Assembly (NCBI RefSeq): GCF_029266855.1
Contig: NZ_JAQSWB010000001.1
Location: 558,001 to 622,000, forward strand
DNA: 64,000 nt
Reading direction: 5' to 3'
DNA from: Fluviicola sp.
GTDB taxonomy: Bacteria > Bacteroidota > Bacteroidia > Flavobacteriales_D > Crocinitomicaceae
Below are positions 53,046-62,442 of this stretch, piece after piece. The notes below the pieces were generated by a model that made no database searches, was not told the origin of the DNA, and saw only the letters and a list, made by a program, of their open reading frames with translations. The position numbers and the translations under genes were made by a program. Each line of letters starts with the position of its first letter. The stretch's first letter is position 1.

Positions 53046-53540
53046 TCAAGGATTAAACCGGAATTCCAGTTGTTTTTCCGAAAGTTCTTTCATGAATACG
53101 AAACCGGTTCGTTCCAATAAGGCAATAGCTTTACTGTTTTCTTTTCCGGTAATTGCAATTACCCGGGACAGTTTCATCGAATTTAATCCAAATTCAACTG
53201 CCAGGAGTAAGGCCGGGGACATCAATCCCTTTCCGCGAAATGAGGATTTCAAAATAAAACCTAATTCACCTGTCCCATTTTCAAATCCGCGGTAATAACC
53301 CACAAAACCAATCAATTCTTTTGTTGGAAGGTATTCAATGACCCAATTGACTGTATCTCCGTCCAAATAGTTCTGATGGATGCGGTTTGTCATTGCGATT
53401 CCTTCCTCCAATGTTTCAGGTTTCTTTCCATCATAAGTCAGAATTTCAAGCAGGGAAGGAATATCTTTCGATTTAACCTCTCTTAGGAGCAACTCCGAAT
53501 GCCTTAGTTCAGGAAAAATGGAATATGGAGGAAGATTCAT
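53046..53540 (-). CDS. GNAT family N-acetyltransferase (RimJ-like)
   Basis: 164 residues. It opens with LRHSELLLREVKSKDIPSLL and has the acetyl-CoA loop FILKSSFRGKGLMSPALLLA near 95, followed by ITGKENSKAIALLERTGFVF. This is the RimJ/RimL branch (acetylation of protein N-termini or small amines). Its ATG directly follows the TAG of the upstream lipoprotein gene, so the two are co-transcribed. Confidence 0.88.
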   Translation of the reverse strand: MNLPPYSIFPELRHSELLLREVKSKDIPSLLEILTYDGKKPETLEEGIAMTNRIHQNYLDGDTVNWVIEYLPTKELIGFVGYYRGFENGTGELGFILKSSFRGKGLMSPALLLAVEFGLNSMKLSRVIAITGKENSKAIALLERTGFVFMKELSEKQLEFRFNP

Positions 53541-54020
53541 CTAACGGCTTTCTAATTGAATAGTATCTAAAACTACAAACTCATGGTCGGCAGTAATACC
53601 ATCAACCTCTAATAATGTCCAATAAAATTTCGGATTGCGCAAGGTTTCCCGATACATTTTAACGTGATAATTGAGTTTATCGTTAGCCATGAGAACCCGA
53701 TAATAGGGAATATTTGCGTTACATTGGAACATTTGAGGAACAAGAGAACCTCCCGTACAGTGAATTCCATAATTTATATCACAATGATAAAATAGTATTT
53801 TCCTTGTCTTGAAAGTATGATTTAAAACACTGAGCTCATAAGTTACTGTTTCTTCAGAGGAATCCTTTAATTGTTTACAGACCAGTTCTAAATCAGGAAC
53901 GGAATCATTTACAAATGGAAAACGTTCGATCGGAACTTCGGACACCTCATTCTTAGTTTCACATGAAATTGAGAACAGAATAACTGAAAGTGTACAAAGA
54001 ATGAAAAATAAAAGGCGCAT
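53541..54020 (-). CDS. hypothetical lipoprotein
   Basis: 159 residues with a lipoprotein signal and lipobox FSISC near 20. The domain has a beta-sandwich feel, with TFKTRKILFYHCDINYGIHC and a Cys-containing SLVPQMFQC segment. No family is recognised. Its stop adjoins the acetyltransferase start. Confidence 0.65.
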   Translation of the reverse strand: MRLLFFILCTLSVILFSISCETKNEVSEVPIERFPFVNDSVPDLELVCKQLKDSSEETVTYELSVLNHTFKTRKILFYHCDINYGIHCTGGSLVPQMFQCNANIPYYRVLMANDKLNYHVKMYRETLRNPKFYWTLLEVDGITADHEFVVLDTIQLESR

Positions 54021-54053
54021 CGATCATTGAGTTGATCTATAAAATTAAGTATT

Positions 54054-55460
54054 TCAAACTAACTCTCGTCTTTTTGCTTTTCTCCAGCTTAACTTATTCT
54101 TTTTAAGCAGGTAAACTTGTTTCAGTTTCGCTTTTGAAATCCCGTTTTTCGTTTTGACCTTCAGCTTTTTTGCTTTATTCTTTTCAATATAGTATTTATC
54201 TTTTTTGATATAGCACAATTCAAAACCATCCTGGTAAACCGGTCCATACCAGGTATTACCGCCTCTTCTTTCAAGCGGAATAAACAAATCGAAATCCGGG
54301 TGGTAGTAACCGATTTTATCAATTCCATTCACTTTTACCTTTAACTCCATTTCTTCTTTGGGAGAAGCGATTTTGTAATCTGAAGTATAGAGCAAACAAG
54401 CATTCGATGAAACGGAATCCCTGTTCAAAAATTGATTCAGGATTCTTTGAGCTTTTTCTTTGTACAAATACCATTCTTTATTGATCGAATAATAGCTAAT
54501 TACTGTTTCAATATCATCAGGGAAATTCATCGTATCATTGAACAAACGTTCAGGTTTGCTTTGCGGATAATGCAGGAAAAACGATTTCCCGGTTTGTGAT
54601 TCCTCCGGGAAAATCAAGTACAGTTTCCCGGGGATATATCGATCCAGGATAAGATCACAGTTAATCCTTTTCGCACCGGAGCAAAACCTGGCCACACGTG
54701 CCACAGAATCATAAATGATCGATTCATCCAGCTGTCTCCAGTTATCATTTCCGGATTGTTCTACTAATTCAAACAACTTTACCCGATCGTTCCAAAAAGG
54801 AGCCGGTACTTCCATACACGTTTCAAACTTTTGCTGTTCTTCCTTTGAAACAGAGAAACAGGTATCTATATCAAACAAAACCATTCCATAAGTAACCAAG
54901 CGTTCTCCTCTGTCTGTTACCAGGTCAATACCGTTGGCTTTCGCATCTGCTTCCGTCTGTAAATACTTCATCTTTGGCTTCAGTGCACAAATTCCGCAGT
55001 CACCAAATGAAGAAAGATCTCTTTTGATAATCACCCCATCCGGTGATTTAAATGTTACATCATTTCCTTCCATGGGTGTCAGATACACATCCACACGACG
55101 CTGAAATGCCGGATGCTTACTTTGGACACTGGAATTAAAATCTTCGCCTTCATTAAAGGTTCGTATCTCTTTCGGAGCGACCTTTTTTGATTTCAGATAA
55201 TTCAGAACTGCATCAATCCTGTTTTGAGAAAGCCTGCTGTTATAATCAGACGTGTTTGACGTATCTGTATACCCGTAAATTTCAAGGATAAATTCAGAAT
55301 TATTCATTGTTTTGATCAAACTATCAACCGTCAATTGTCCTTCAGACTTTAGCTCCGACTTATTCAGATCGAAAAAAACGCTGCTTGCTTTACAAAAGTC
55401 CTGGGCATATAAACCGGAAAGACATAAAAACAGAATGAGAAAAGATAATAGATACTTCAT
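54054..55460 (-). CDS. OmpA family protein (N-terminal OmpA domain)
   Basis: 468 residues, signal peptide ending LYAQ. An OmpA-like peptidoglycan-binding domain occupies about residues 25-130, with LEIYGYTDTSNTSDYNSRLS and RIDAVLNYLKSKKV, placed at the N-terminus instead of the usual C-terminus. The remaining 330 residues are unrecognised and end in a Lys-rich stretch (KKLKVKTKNGISKAKLKQ). It probably links the envelope to peptidoglycan. Confidence 0.82.
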   Translation of the reverse strand: MKYLLSFLILFLCLSGLYAQDFCKASSVFFDLNKSELKSEGQLTVDSLIKTMNNSEFILEIYGYTDTSNTSDYNSRLSQNRIDAVLNYLKSKKVAPKEIRTFNEGEDFNSSVQSKHPAFQRRVDVYLTPMEGNDVTFKSPDGVIIKRDLSSFGDCGICALKPKMKYLQTEADAKANGIDLVTDRGERLVTYGMVLFDIDTCFSVSKEEQQKFETCMEVPAPFWNDRVKLFELVEQSGNDNWRQLDESIIYDSVARVARFCSGAKRINCDLILDRYIPGKLYLIFPEESQTGKSFFLHYPQSKPERLFNDTMNFPDDIETVISYYSINKEWYLYKEKAQRILNQFLNRDSVSSNACLLYTSDYKIASPKEEMELKVKVNGIDKIGYYHPDFDLFIPLERRGGNTWYGPVYQDGFELCYIKKDKYYIEKNKAKKLKVKTKNGISKAKLKQVYLLKKNKLSWRKAKRRELV

Positions 55461-55536
55461 GAACCAATATGTTCGAAAATGAAAAAAGTAAACCGGTTTT
55501 AATGGAGAATTGAAAAGACAGAGCAGTCACTCAATC

Positions 55537-55950
55537 TTATTCTACACGAATAAGTGTATCATCCAATTCTTCCAATCCATGCTGAGCAACGAGTAATTTC
55601 AGCTGACCGATATATTGAGCCGTTTCGTGAAGTGATTTAAACAGGAGAGGAGTGAGCCATGCGATATTGTCGCGAAGTCCCTGATTGTATTGCAGGAAAA
55701 CATTCATCCATTGCTTGTAGTTATCGCGTTCCAATGATTCCCAATACATTTCGGGAAGTACATCATTCAAATCGGATTCAATTTCCAGGTCCAGAATTCC
55801 GCAAACCGCAATGTGCTGCGAATTGATCAATTGAGAAACAGCAACTTTGATATCCCAGGGAATATCCGCATCGTTTTTAGTCAAATGAGCAATCCAGCTC
55901 AAATTTAACTGATGGATATAAGAGAATCGCTGCTGGAAAAAATCGAGCAT
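55537..55950 (-). CDS. DinB-like hypothetical protein
   Basis: 137 residues, all-helical. IHQLNLSWIAHLTKNDADIP near 12 and LFKSLHETAQYIGQLKLLVAQHG near 103 place His residues as in DinB-fold four-helix proteins. The start codon overlaps the rpe stop by one base (TAATG), so translation is coupled. Function unknown. Confidence 0.68.
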   Translation of the reverse strand: MLDFFQQRFSYIHQLNLSWIAHLTKNDADIPWDIKVAVSQLINSQHIAVCGILDLEIESDLNDVLPEMYWESLERDNYKQWMNVFLQYNQGLRDNIAWLTPLLFKSLHETAQYIGQLKLLVAQHGLEELDDTLIRVE

Positions 55951-56600
55951 TAAAGTTGTTTCAGGGAAGAAATAGTTGCTTTCGGATCCGGACTATTGAA
56001 TACAAAGCTACCGGCTACCAAAGCATCCGCACCTGCATCTACCAATAATTTTCCTGTTTCCGTATTTACTCCACCGTCCACTTCAATCAATGCTTTCGAT
56101 CCTGATTTCGCGATCAGTTCTTTGGTTTGTTTCACTTTTTCAATTGCCTGGTGAATGAATTTCTGTCCGCCAAATCCCGGATTTACCGACATGATCAAAA
56201 CCAAATCCAAATCTGCGATCACATTTTCCAGAACAGAAACAGGTGTATGCGGATTCAATGCAACTCCGGCTTTCATTCCTGCTTCGTGAATAGCGCCGAT
56301 TGTGCGGTGCAAATGCGTACAAGCTTCGTAATGAACTGTCAGGATATCTACTCCAGCTTTCGCGAAATCACTTACATATTGATCCGGATTTACGATCATG
56401 ATATGACAATCAATGGTCTTTTTCGCCACTTTCTTCAATGCTGAAATAATGGGGAAACCAAAAGAAATATTCGGAACAAAGACTCCATCCATTACATCGA
56501 CATGAAACCAGTCTGCCTCACTTTGATTAATCAATTCAAAATCGCGTTCGAGGTTTCCAAAATCGCATGACAAGATAGAAGGAGCAATTATTACTGACAT
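55950..56600 (-). CDS. rpe: ribulose-phosphate 3-epimerase
   Basis: 216 residues from ATG 56600; a possible GTG start six codons further upstream (56618) lies within the promoter box. The TIM barrel begins IIAPSILSCDFGNLERD, with metal-binding His and Asp in WFHVDVMDGVFVPN and VDGGVNTETGKLLVDAGAD. It interconverts ribulose 5-phosphate and xylulose 5-phosphate in the pentose phosphate pathway. Confidence 0.95.
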   Translation of the reverse strand: MSVIIAPSILSCDFGNLERDFELINQSEADWFHVDVMDGVFVPNISFGFPIISALKKVAKKTIDCHIMIVNPDQYVSDFAKAGVDILTVHYEACTHLHRTIGAIHEAGMKAGVALNPHTPVSVLENVIADLDLVLIMSVNPGFGGQKFIHQAIEKVKQTKELIAKSGSKALIEVDGGVNTETGKLLVDAGADALVAGSFVFNSPDPKATISSLKQL

Positions 56601-56617
56601 ATTTCTAATTTTTTTCA

Positions 56618-56625
56618 CAAAAGTA
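56618..56625 (-). promoter_or_regulatory. -7 promoter box of rpe
   Basis: TACTTTTG on the minus strand; the predicted start near 56613 gives a 13-base leader. Confidence 0.6.
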
Positions 56626-56701
56626 CTAAATCCTTTTTCTTAATTATCAATTAGCAATGGTGTAATTATCAAGAGGAGACCTCTTAATCAATTGATAATT
56701 C

Positions 56702-58297
56702 CTAATTCACCTTCGGATAAATGTTCATCATTTTAAGGTAGCTTTCATCGCGGTCATAGACATCCGGGAAGAACAGTAAACCTCCTTTTTCATTTGTAAC
56801 CACCGTAATATAGTCGACCTGCAAGGTTATCGGTTTTCGTAAGGGAATCGTGAAATGTTCTTTACGCGCGATCAAAGTATCCAATGAATCACGTGTCATT
56901 TTCTGGCGGTTATCACGTGTGAGAATATAACGGGCCAATGAATCAGGCATTTCGCAACGCATACATCCATGGGAATAAGCGCGAATATCCTTATTGAAAA
57001 ATCCTTTGGAAGGGGTGTCGTGGATATAAACTCCGTATTTATTATTGAACTCAAACTTTACCAATCCAAGCGCGTTGTCGTTCCCAGGTTCCTGGCGCAC
57101 TCTGAAAGGGAAGTTCTTTTCCTTGTAGCGTTTCCAGTTGATGGTTGTCGGATCCACTTCCGTTTCCCCACGGTAAACCTTGTAATGATTTTTAGCAGCA
57201 TAATTTGAATTGCGCTGAATAGCAGGTAAAAACTCTTTGCTGGCAATGGATTGTGGCTGAGTCCAATAGGGCAGGGAAACGATTGCCCGTAACCTGGAGC
57301 TCAACTGCGGTGTTTGATTTTCCGGTTTTCCCACAACAACCCGGTGCTCGGAATACAAGGTATCGTTGTAGAACAATCTCAGTTTATATTCCGGGATATT
57401 TACCCATACATACCTTTCAGGGAAGGGAGCGCGCCATCTCCATCTTTCCATCGATAAGATCGCTCTGTGACATTTGTAACGTTCCGATTCATTCAATGCT
57501 TTCCGGGTGTAAATTCCGATGACACCATCTGCTTTCAAACCGTTATCCGCCTGAAAACGTCCCATTGCTTCCCAAAAAGCTTCCTCGCCGGTCTTTTTCG
57601 GATCCAGATAACCTTTATCGATCAGTGATTCTTCCGCCAATTCCAGGCAGCGAAGTGAATCCTCGACCAAGGCCGGAACTTCGAAGTGGATGGTTGACAA
57701 TTTCTTTTTAGCAGCATAACGGAACAAACCCTTGGCCAAAGCACGGTATTCAGGTCTCGAAGGTCCCATTTTAGCCAGCCAGGATCCCCAGTTTTTTACC
57801 GTATCTATTTCCTTCACCGACCTGCTCAATGATTTTATATCAATTGATCTATGTGGCCTGTATGCATTTATTGCCGTATCCAGGAAGCCAACCTTCAAAT
57901 CCTGTTGCAGTTGGGCCAAACGTGCTGTAAGCAAAAACTCCTGTATAATAGAAGCCCCGCTTAATGAATCAGCTTTAAACCTAAAAGGCCTGTTATCCGG
58001 TAATCCCAGTGCGCAGGGAAATTTCCACAATTCTTTCCATTTAGTTCCTTTTTCCAACAGCATGGTATCATTCGCCCAAACAGGTCTAAAATCGCGTGCT
58101 TTGTAGAATGCATAAACAGAATCCTTAATTCCTTCGGGGAAATCCAGTTTTGTTAATAAATCGGACTCGACAGCCAGTGCAATTCGCTTCTTCAGGGAAA
58201 CTTTGCGGTCAAAAATGGGATCTGTCTTATCAATGGAGGAGGAACATCTAATTAGTGCAAATGCGAGAAGTAGAAGTAGAACTCTGCTAATTTTCAT
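56702..58297 (-). CDS. L,D-transpeptidase family protein (YcbB/LdtD-like)
   Basis: 531 residues with a lipoprotein-type N-terminus (ALIRCSSS). A peptidoglycan-binding domain near residues 240-275 has FQADNGLKADGVIGIYTRKA. The YkuD catalytic domain (about 300-480) ends in AYSHGCMRCEMPDSLARY with the catalytic Cys in SHGCMR. It forms 3-3 cross-links in peptidoglycan or attaches proteins to it. It has a scaffold-like N-terminal domain as in YcbB. Confidence 0.92.
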   Translation of the reverse strand: MKISRVLLLLLAFALIRCSSSIDKTDPIFDRKVSLKKRIALAVESDLLTKLDFPEGIKDSVYAFYKARDFRPVWANDTMLLEKGTKWKELWKFPCALGLPDNRPFRFKADSLSGASIIQEFLLTARLAQLQQDLKVGFLDTAINAYRPHRSIDIKSLSRSVKEIDTVKNWGSWLAKMGPSRPEYRALAKGLFRYAAKKKLSTIHFEVPALVEDSLRCLELAEESLIDKGYLDPKKTGEEAFWEAMGRFQADNGLKADGVIGIYTRKALNESERYKCHRAILSMERWRWRAPFPERYVWVNIPEYKLRLFYNDTLYSEHRVVVGKPENQTPQLSSRLRAIVSLPYWTQPQSIASKEFLPAIQRNSNYAAKNHYKVYRGETEVDPTTINWKRYKEKNFPFRVRQEPGNDNALGLVKFEFNNKYGVYIHDTPSKGFFNKDIRAYSHGCMRCEMPDSLARYILTRDNRQKMTRDSLDTLIARKEHFTIPLRKPITLQVDYITVVTNEKGGLLFFPDVYDRDESYLKMMNIYPKVN

Positions 58298-58351
58298 AAA
58301 GGAATCAAAAAATAATGAGCAATTTTACTGCAAGATACTTATTCCTCAAAT

Positions 58352-58975
58352 ATGGAGCCTCAAATTTATTCAACATATATTCTTCTCGGAACCATGGCGA
58401 TCATGTCATTTATAGGTTTTAATAACCGTGATTTCATGGAGAAATACCTGTTCAGTCCTTACCTGGTCAAACACGAAAAAGAGTATTACCGTTTCATCAC
58501 ACATGCTTTTCTTCACGGTGATTTCGGCCATCTTTTTTTTAACGGAATCACGCTTTATTACTTTGGAAGGTATTTTGAGTTCTATTTATATAATTTCTAT
58601 GGTCCGCTAACCGGAGAAATTATCTTTTGGGCCTTTATACTCGCATCCATGTTTGCATCCAGTTCCATTTCTTATTTCAGGCACAAAGACAACCCCAACT
58701 ACCGTTCTTTGGGACTTTCCGGAGTTACTTCAGCGATCCTGTTTGCAATGATCATGCTTGATCCGGGTATGAAAATCGGGTTCATGTTTATCCCGATCCC
58801 GATAAGTGCCTGGATTTTCGGATTGATCTACCTGGCTTTCGAAATCTATTCCGACAGGAACCGGAAAACAAATATTGCGCATGATGCACATATATCCGGT
58901 GCTGTTTTCGGAATTATTTTCATTTTAATTACTAATATTGAACAAGTGATTTTTGCATTTCAAAACCTACTTTAA
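58352..58975 (+). CDS. rhomboid family intramembrane serine protease
   Basis: 207 residues, six membrane helices. The catalytic Ser is in LGLSGVTSAILFAMI near 123 and the His in HDAHISGAVFGIIF near 179, so the dyad is present. It is the compact six-helix type, unlike the two paralogues at 7016 and 7911. The stop overlaps the next start by one base (TAATG). Confidence 0.88.
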   Translation: MEPQIYSTYILLGTMAIMSFIGFNNRDFMEKYLFSPYLVKHEKEYYRFITHAFLHGDFGHLFFNGITLYYFGRYFEFYLYNFYGPLTGEIIFWAFILASMFASSSISYFRHKDNPNYRSLGLSGVTSAILFAMIMLDPGMKIGFMFIPIPISAWIFGLIYLAFEIYSDRNRKTNIAHDAHISGAVFGIIFILITNIEQVIFAFQNLL

Positions 58976-59829
58976 TGAGTGATCAAGAACTATTCGTAAA
59001 CAATAACGGTAAAATCATTAGTAACACCGGGCATTCCATTGCTGCGGGAAACAGAGCTTATACTTACGGTGACGGACTTTTTGAAAGTATTCGTGTGATG
59101 AATGGAAAAGCTTTGAATCTTTCCCATCATTTTTCGCGTTTGAGCGAAGGAGCAAAGGTTCTGAAAATGCGTTTGCCGGCTTTTTATACTACCGAATTCT
59201 TTCAGCAGCAGATCGATGAACTGATCCAGCTTTGTAAAATTACGGAAGGAGCACGAATAAGACTTTCGATTGATCGTTTAGGTGGCGGGACTTATTTACC
59301 TGACACCAATGAAGTTAGCTATTTCATCGAGATCTATCCGATTGAAAATAATCTCTTCAGTTTGAATGCAAAAGGGCTGGAAGTAGATCTGTACCAGGAC
59401 ATCCGGAAAACCAAAAATATTCTTTCCAATTACAAGACAAAGAACGGCCTTTTGTACGTTTTAACTGCAATTTCAGCGAAAGAAAAAGGCCTGGACGACA
59501 TGCTCATCACAAATGATAACGGTCAGATTCTTGAAAGTTCGCACAGCAATATTTTTGTAGTCAGCAACGGAGTACTTTATACACCAAGCCTTTCAGACGG
59601 TTGTCTAGCAGGAACCATGCGCATGCAGGTCATTAACCTGGCTTTGAAGAACGGATTAAAAGTTTACGAATGCCCGATCCTGCCATCCAACTTACTGGTA
59701 GCAGATGAAGTGTTCTTAACGAATGCCGTGCGTGGAATTACCTGGGTAGGCGGATACCGGACAAAACGTTATTTCAATACCACAGCGCGCAAGATCGTTG
59801 CTTTTTTGAATGAAGAATGGGACGTTTGA
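58975..59829 (+). CDS. class IV aminotransferase (D-alanine aminotransferase/PabC/BCAT-like)
   Basis: 284 residues. The PLP-binding Lys lies near 155 in NILSNYKTKNGLLYVL, with SIRVMNGKALNLSHHFSRL near 38 and LESSHSNIFVVS near 182. These place it in the fold IV group that contains 4-amino-4-deoxychorismate lyase, D-amino acid and branched-chain aminotransferases; the exact reaction is not readable. It overlaps the rhomboid start and the next gene by 13 bases, so the three are coupled. Confidence 0.88.
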   Translation: MSDQELFVNNNGKIISNTGHSIAAGNRAYTYGDGLFESIRVMNGKALNLSHHFSRLSEGAKVLKMRLPAFYTTEFFQQQIDELIQLCKITEGARIRLSIDRLGGGTYLPDTNEVSYFIEIYPIENNLFSLNAKGLEVDLYQDIRKTKNILSNYKTKNGLLYVLTAISAKEKGLDDMLITNDNGQILESSHSNIFVVSNGVLYTPSLSDGCLAGTMRMQVINLALKNGLKVYECPILPSNLLVADEVFLTNAVRGITWVGGYRTKRYFNTTARKIVAFLNEEWDV

Positions 59830-60527
59830 TCCCCGCATATTTCAACTGGAGCGGAGGTAAAGACAGTACATTGGCGCTTTACAAAATCCTCCGGGAGAAA
59901 AAATTTGACATCCGTTATTTGCTTACCACCCTGAACCAGGAAGCCGACCGTATTTCCATGCATGGAGTGCGGAGTGAGTTGTTACTTCCACAGGCTGAAT
60001 CACTTGGGATTCCCGTGAAACAAATTCAATTGCCCAGCAGTGCAGATATGGGAGCCTATGAAACCGTCATGAGCACCGCAATCCGGGAATTGAAAGCAGA
60101 AGGAATTTCAGATTGTATTTTCGGTGATATCTTCCTGGAAGACCTGAGAGCTTACCGGGAACAAAAACTCCAGGAAGTTCAAATTTCCGCTCATTTCCCA
60201 CTATGGAAGGGAGACACCTCCGATCTTGTAAATGAGTTCATAGATCTCGGCTTCAAAACAATGGTTGTCTGTGTAGACGGATCCAAACTGGGCGAGGAGT
60301 TTGCCGGAAGAATCATTGACAGGGACTTTCTTAACGATCTGCCTGCAAACGTAGATCCATGCGGAGAGAATGGGGAATTCCACACCTTTGTTTACGACGG
60401 ACCGATCTTTCAAAAACCCATCCAATTCGAATTAGGGGAAAGAGTTCTGAAAACCTATTCCATGAAGGATAAGGACGACAAACCTCTTGAGTACGGTTTT
60501 TGGTTCCAGGACCTTATTCCGGTTTAG
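59817..60527 (+). CDS. Dph6-related ATP-pyrophosphatase
   Basis: 236 residues. The ATP pyrophosphatase loop is NWSGGKDSTLALYKIL near 10 (SGGKDS). The rest, including FGDIFLEDLRAYREQKLQ near 100 and GENGEFHTFVYDGPIF near 180, matches the diphthine-ammonia ligase family. Bacteria lack diphthamide, so this probably acts on another substrate. It is the third gene of a tight operon. Confidence 0.85.
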   Translation: MGRLIPAYFNWSGGKDSTLALYKILREKKFDIRYLLTTLNQEADRISMHGVRSELLLPQAESLGIPVKQIQLPSSADMGAYETVMSTAIRELKAEGISDCIFGDIFLEDLRAYREQKLQEVQISAHFPLWKGDTSDLVNEFIDLGFKTMVVCVDGSKLGEEFAGRIIDRDFLNDLPANVDPCGENGEFHTFVYDGPIFQKPIQFELGERVLKTYSMKDKDDKPLEYGFWFQDLIPV

Positions 60528-61743
60528 TTTTACCTCCAGTTTTACCCGGAGTTTTATCGGCAGGTTTACTGTCTGTTTTTTTACTTACCGGTTTATCTTC
60601 CGGTTTGCTTTCAGTCGTACCTTCACTTTTACTTTTCGGTTTGCTCACCAGTTTTTCTGCCTGGTTACCAATATCTTTCTTTTTAGACCAGAACAAGGCT
60701 TTTGGCAGTTCATCCCCCAACAAATAACCATAAGGTTCCAGATTCGGAATCGCATCAAAAACAACTTTCAGGATCGCTGTGACCGGAATTGCGAGGAACA
60801 TACCTGGAACTCCGGCAAGAGAGCCCCCAATGATCACGCATAAAATCGAGGCGAGGGCATTGATCCGAACTTTGGAACCTACAATTCGCGGCAACAAAAT
60901 GTTATTATCAATGAGCTGTACCGTACCGATTATGGCTATAACTCCCAGAACAGATTGTTCAATACTCGGATTATTGGAAAGCGATATCAGACAACTTAAA
61001 AAATTTGCAACAAGTATTCCAACATATGGGATCAGATTCAGTAAAGAAACCAAAAGTCCCAGGAACAAAGCATATTTCACACCGATCAGCCACAAGCCCA
61101 AGGTCGTCAATGCAGCTACAATTGCAATTTCAAGTAATAATCCCAGGATATACATGCGGATGATAATCTTGATATCATTCACAACAATCTGCATTTTTTC
61201 AGAACTCTCAGCAGGAACTAATTTCAACAAGAAGTTCAGCAACAGTGAACGATAGAATAAGAACAGGAAGAGGTAAAGCGGAACTAAAATGAAATTTATC
61301 AATGCCCCGGTAATTGACCCAAAATTCTCCATGGAGAAAAAGTTCCCTTTTTTGAAGTTTTCTTTCACCATTTTCTCCTGCTGGAAGTGTGTCACCCCAA
61401 ACTTTTTGTTGATCCATCCTTCTATATCATGGAGCACCTTGGTCATATTCTTTTCCAGGGTTGGAAGATCATCAAAGAAGTCTCTCAACTGTAACCCTAG
61501 CAGGAACATAACCCCTGCGAAAAATAAGATCGCAATTGTAACCGTGAGAATTACCGACAATAGTTTGGGAAAGCGCCACTTATTCTGCAAAAAGGAATCA
61601 ATTGGCCGAATAAGCACAGCAAAGATAAATGCCAGTAACAGTGGGAAAAGGATATCGCTTGCCAGACAAATAATTACCGTAAGTGATGTCAGAAGCAGGA
61701 TTGTGAAAATACGCTTCAAATATTTGTCTTGTAGGTTCACCAT
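60514..61743 (-). CDS. AI-2E family transporter
   Basis: 409 residues with about eight membrane helices in the typical pattern; PVTAILKVVFDAIPNLEPYG near 325 is the conserved end. The C-terminal 45 residues are a charged low-complexity tail (KPEDKPVSKKTDSKPADK). Members transport autoinducer-2 or act as Na+/H+ antiporters. The stop overlaps the end of the opposite-strand Dph6-like gene by 14 bases. Confidence 0.88.
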   Translation of the reverse strand: MVNLQDKYLKRIFTILLLTSLTVIICLASDILFPLLLAFIFAVLIRPIDSFLQNKWRFPKLLSVILTVTIAILFFAGVMFLLGLQLRDFFDDLPTLEKNMTKVLHDIEGWINKKFGVTHFQQEKMVKENFKKGNFFSMENFGSITGALINFILVPLYLFLFLFYRSLLLNFLLKLVPAESSEKMQIVVNDIKIIIRMYILGLLLEIAIVAALTTLGLWLIGVKYALFLGLLVSLLNLIPYVGILVANFLSCLISLSNNPSIEQSVLGVIAIIGTVQLIDNNILLPRIVGSKVRINALASILCVIIGGSLAGVPGMFLAIPVTAILKVVFDAIPNLEPYGYLLGDELPKALFWSKKKDIGNQAEKLVSKPKSKSEGTTESKPEDKPVSKKTDSKPADKTPGKTGGKTKPE

Positions 61744-61873
61744 AATCTTGACTTTCTTAAATATAAGAAGATTCGCCAGACAAGTGAGCAGATAAAAGTG
61801 AAAAGTCCTTAAAAATCCTGCTTTCGGAATTGAGGAACGGTATCAAATAGTAACTGATTATGATCTGAACTTC

Positions 61874-62422
61874 TTATCTCACAGACAGATGCATGGAGAT
61901 CTCATCGTGATAACGGCCATTTTGCTTGAAAAAATCCGGGATCCTTCCATGTTCGACAAATCCCATTTTCCGATATAATGCCAACCCGGCTTTGTTATCA
62001 GCATAAACCTGCAGGAATAGGATTTCCAACTCGGAATTGTTCTTCGCCCAATCAATTGCGGCATTTAGTATTGCAGTTCCCAGGCCACAGCCTTGCCATT
62101 CCTTGTGCATTCCCATTCCAAAAACAGCAGTATGTCGCAATATTTTACGCTGATTTCCGTCCACATTAATATTCCCAACCAGTTTCCCGTCAAATTCCGC
62201 TACCAGAAACAAGGCATTTGATCGATTAATATAGTTTGCCAGGACTTGTTCTTCTTCAGCAAGGGTAGGGTTGAACTCACCCTCCGTTAATGGAACATAC
62301 TCTTCATCGTACACAAAACCATGCACAAATTCCATTACTTTGGGCGCGTCGGCAACTTCCACATGGCGAAGCAACACACTTCGTCCATCTTTTAAACCAA
62401 TTGTAAGGGGCGAGAATTTCAT
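61874..62422 (-). CDS. GNAT family N-acetyltransferase
   Basis: 182 residues. The acetyl-CoA loop is GMGMHKEWQGCGLGTAILNA near 103, followed by FLQVYADNKAGLALYRKMGF, a clear single GNAT domain. The substrate is unknown. Its promoter box ends four bases before the ATG, so it may be leaderless. Confidence 0.88.
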   Translation of the reverse strand: MKFSPLTIGLKDGRSVLLRHVEVADAPKVMEFVHGFVYDEEYVPLTEGEFNPTLAEEEQVLANYINRSNALFLVAEFDGKLVGNINVDGNQRKILRHTAVFGMGMHKEWQGCGLGTAILNAAIDWAKNNSELEILFLQVYADNKAGLALYRKMGFVEHGRIPDFFKQNGRYHDEISMHLSVR

Positions 62423-62426
62423 CTTT

Positions 62427-62434
62427 CAAAATTA
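62427..62434 (-). promoter_or_regulatory. -7 box four bases before the start codon (leaderless candidate)
   Basis: TAATTTTG on the minus strand, then AAAG, then ATG (62422-62420). The spacing is the same as in four other genes of the window. Confidence 0.6.
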
Positions 62435-62442
62435 CGAATAGT

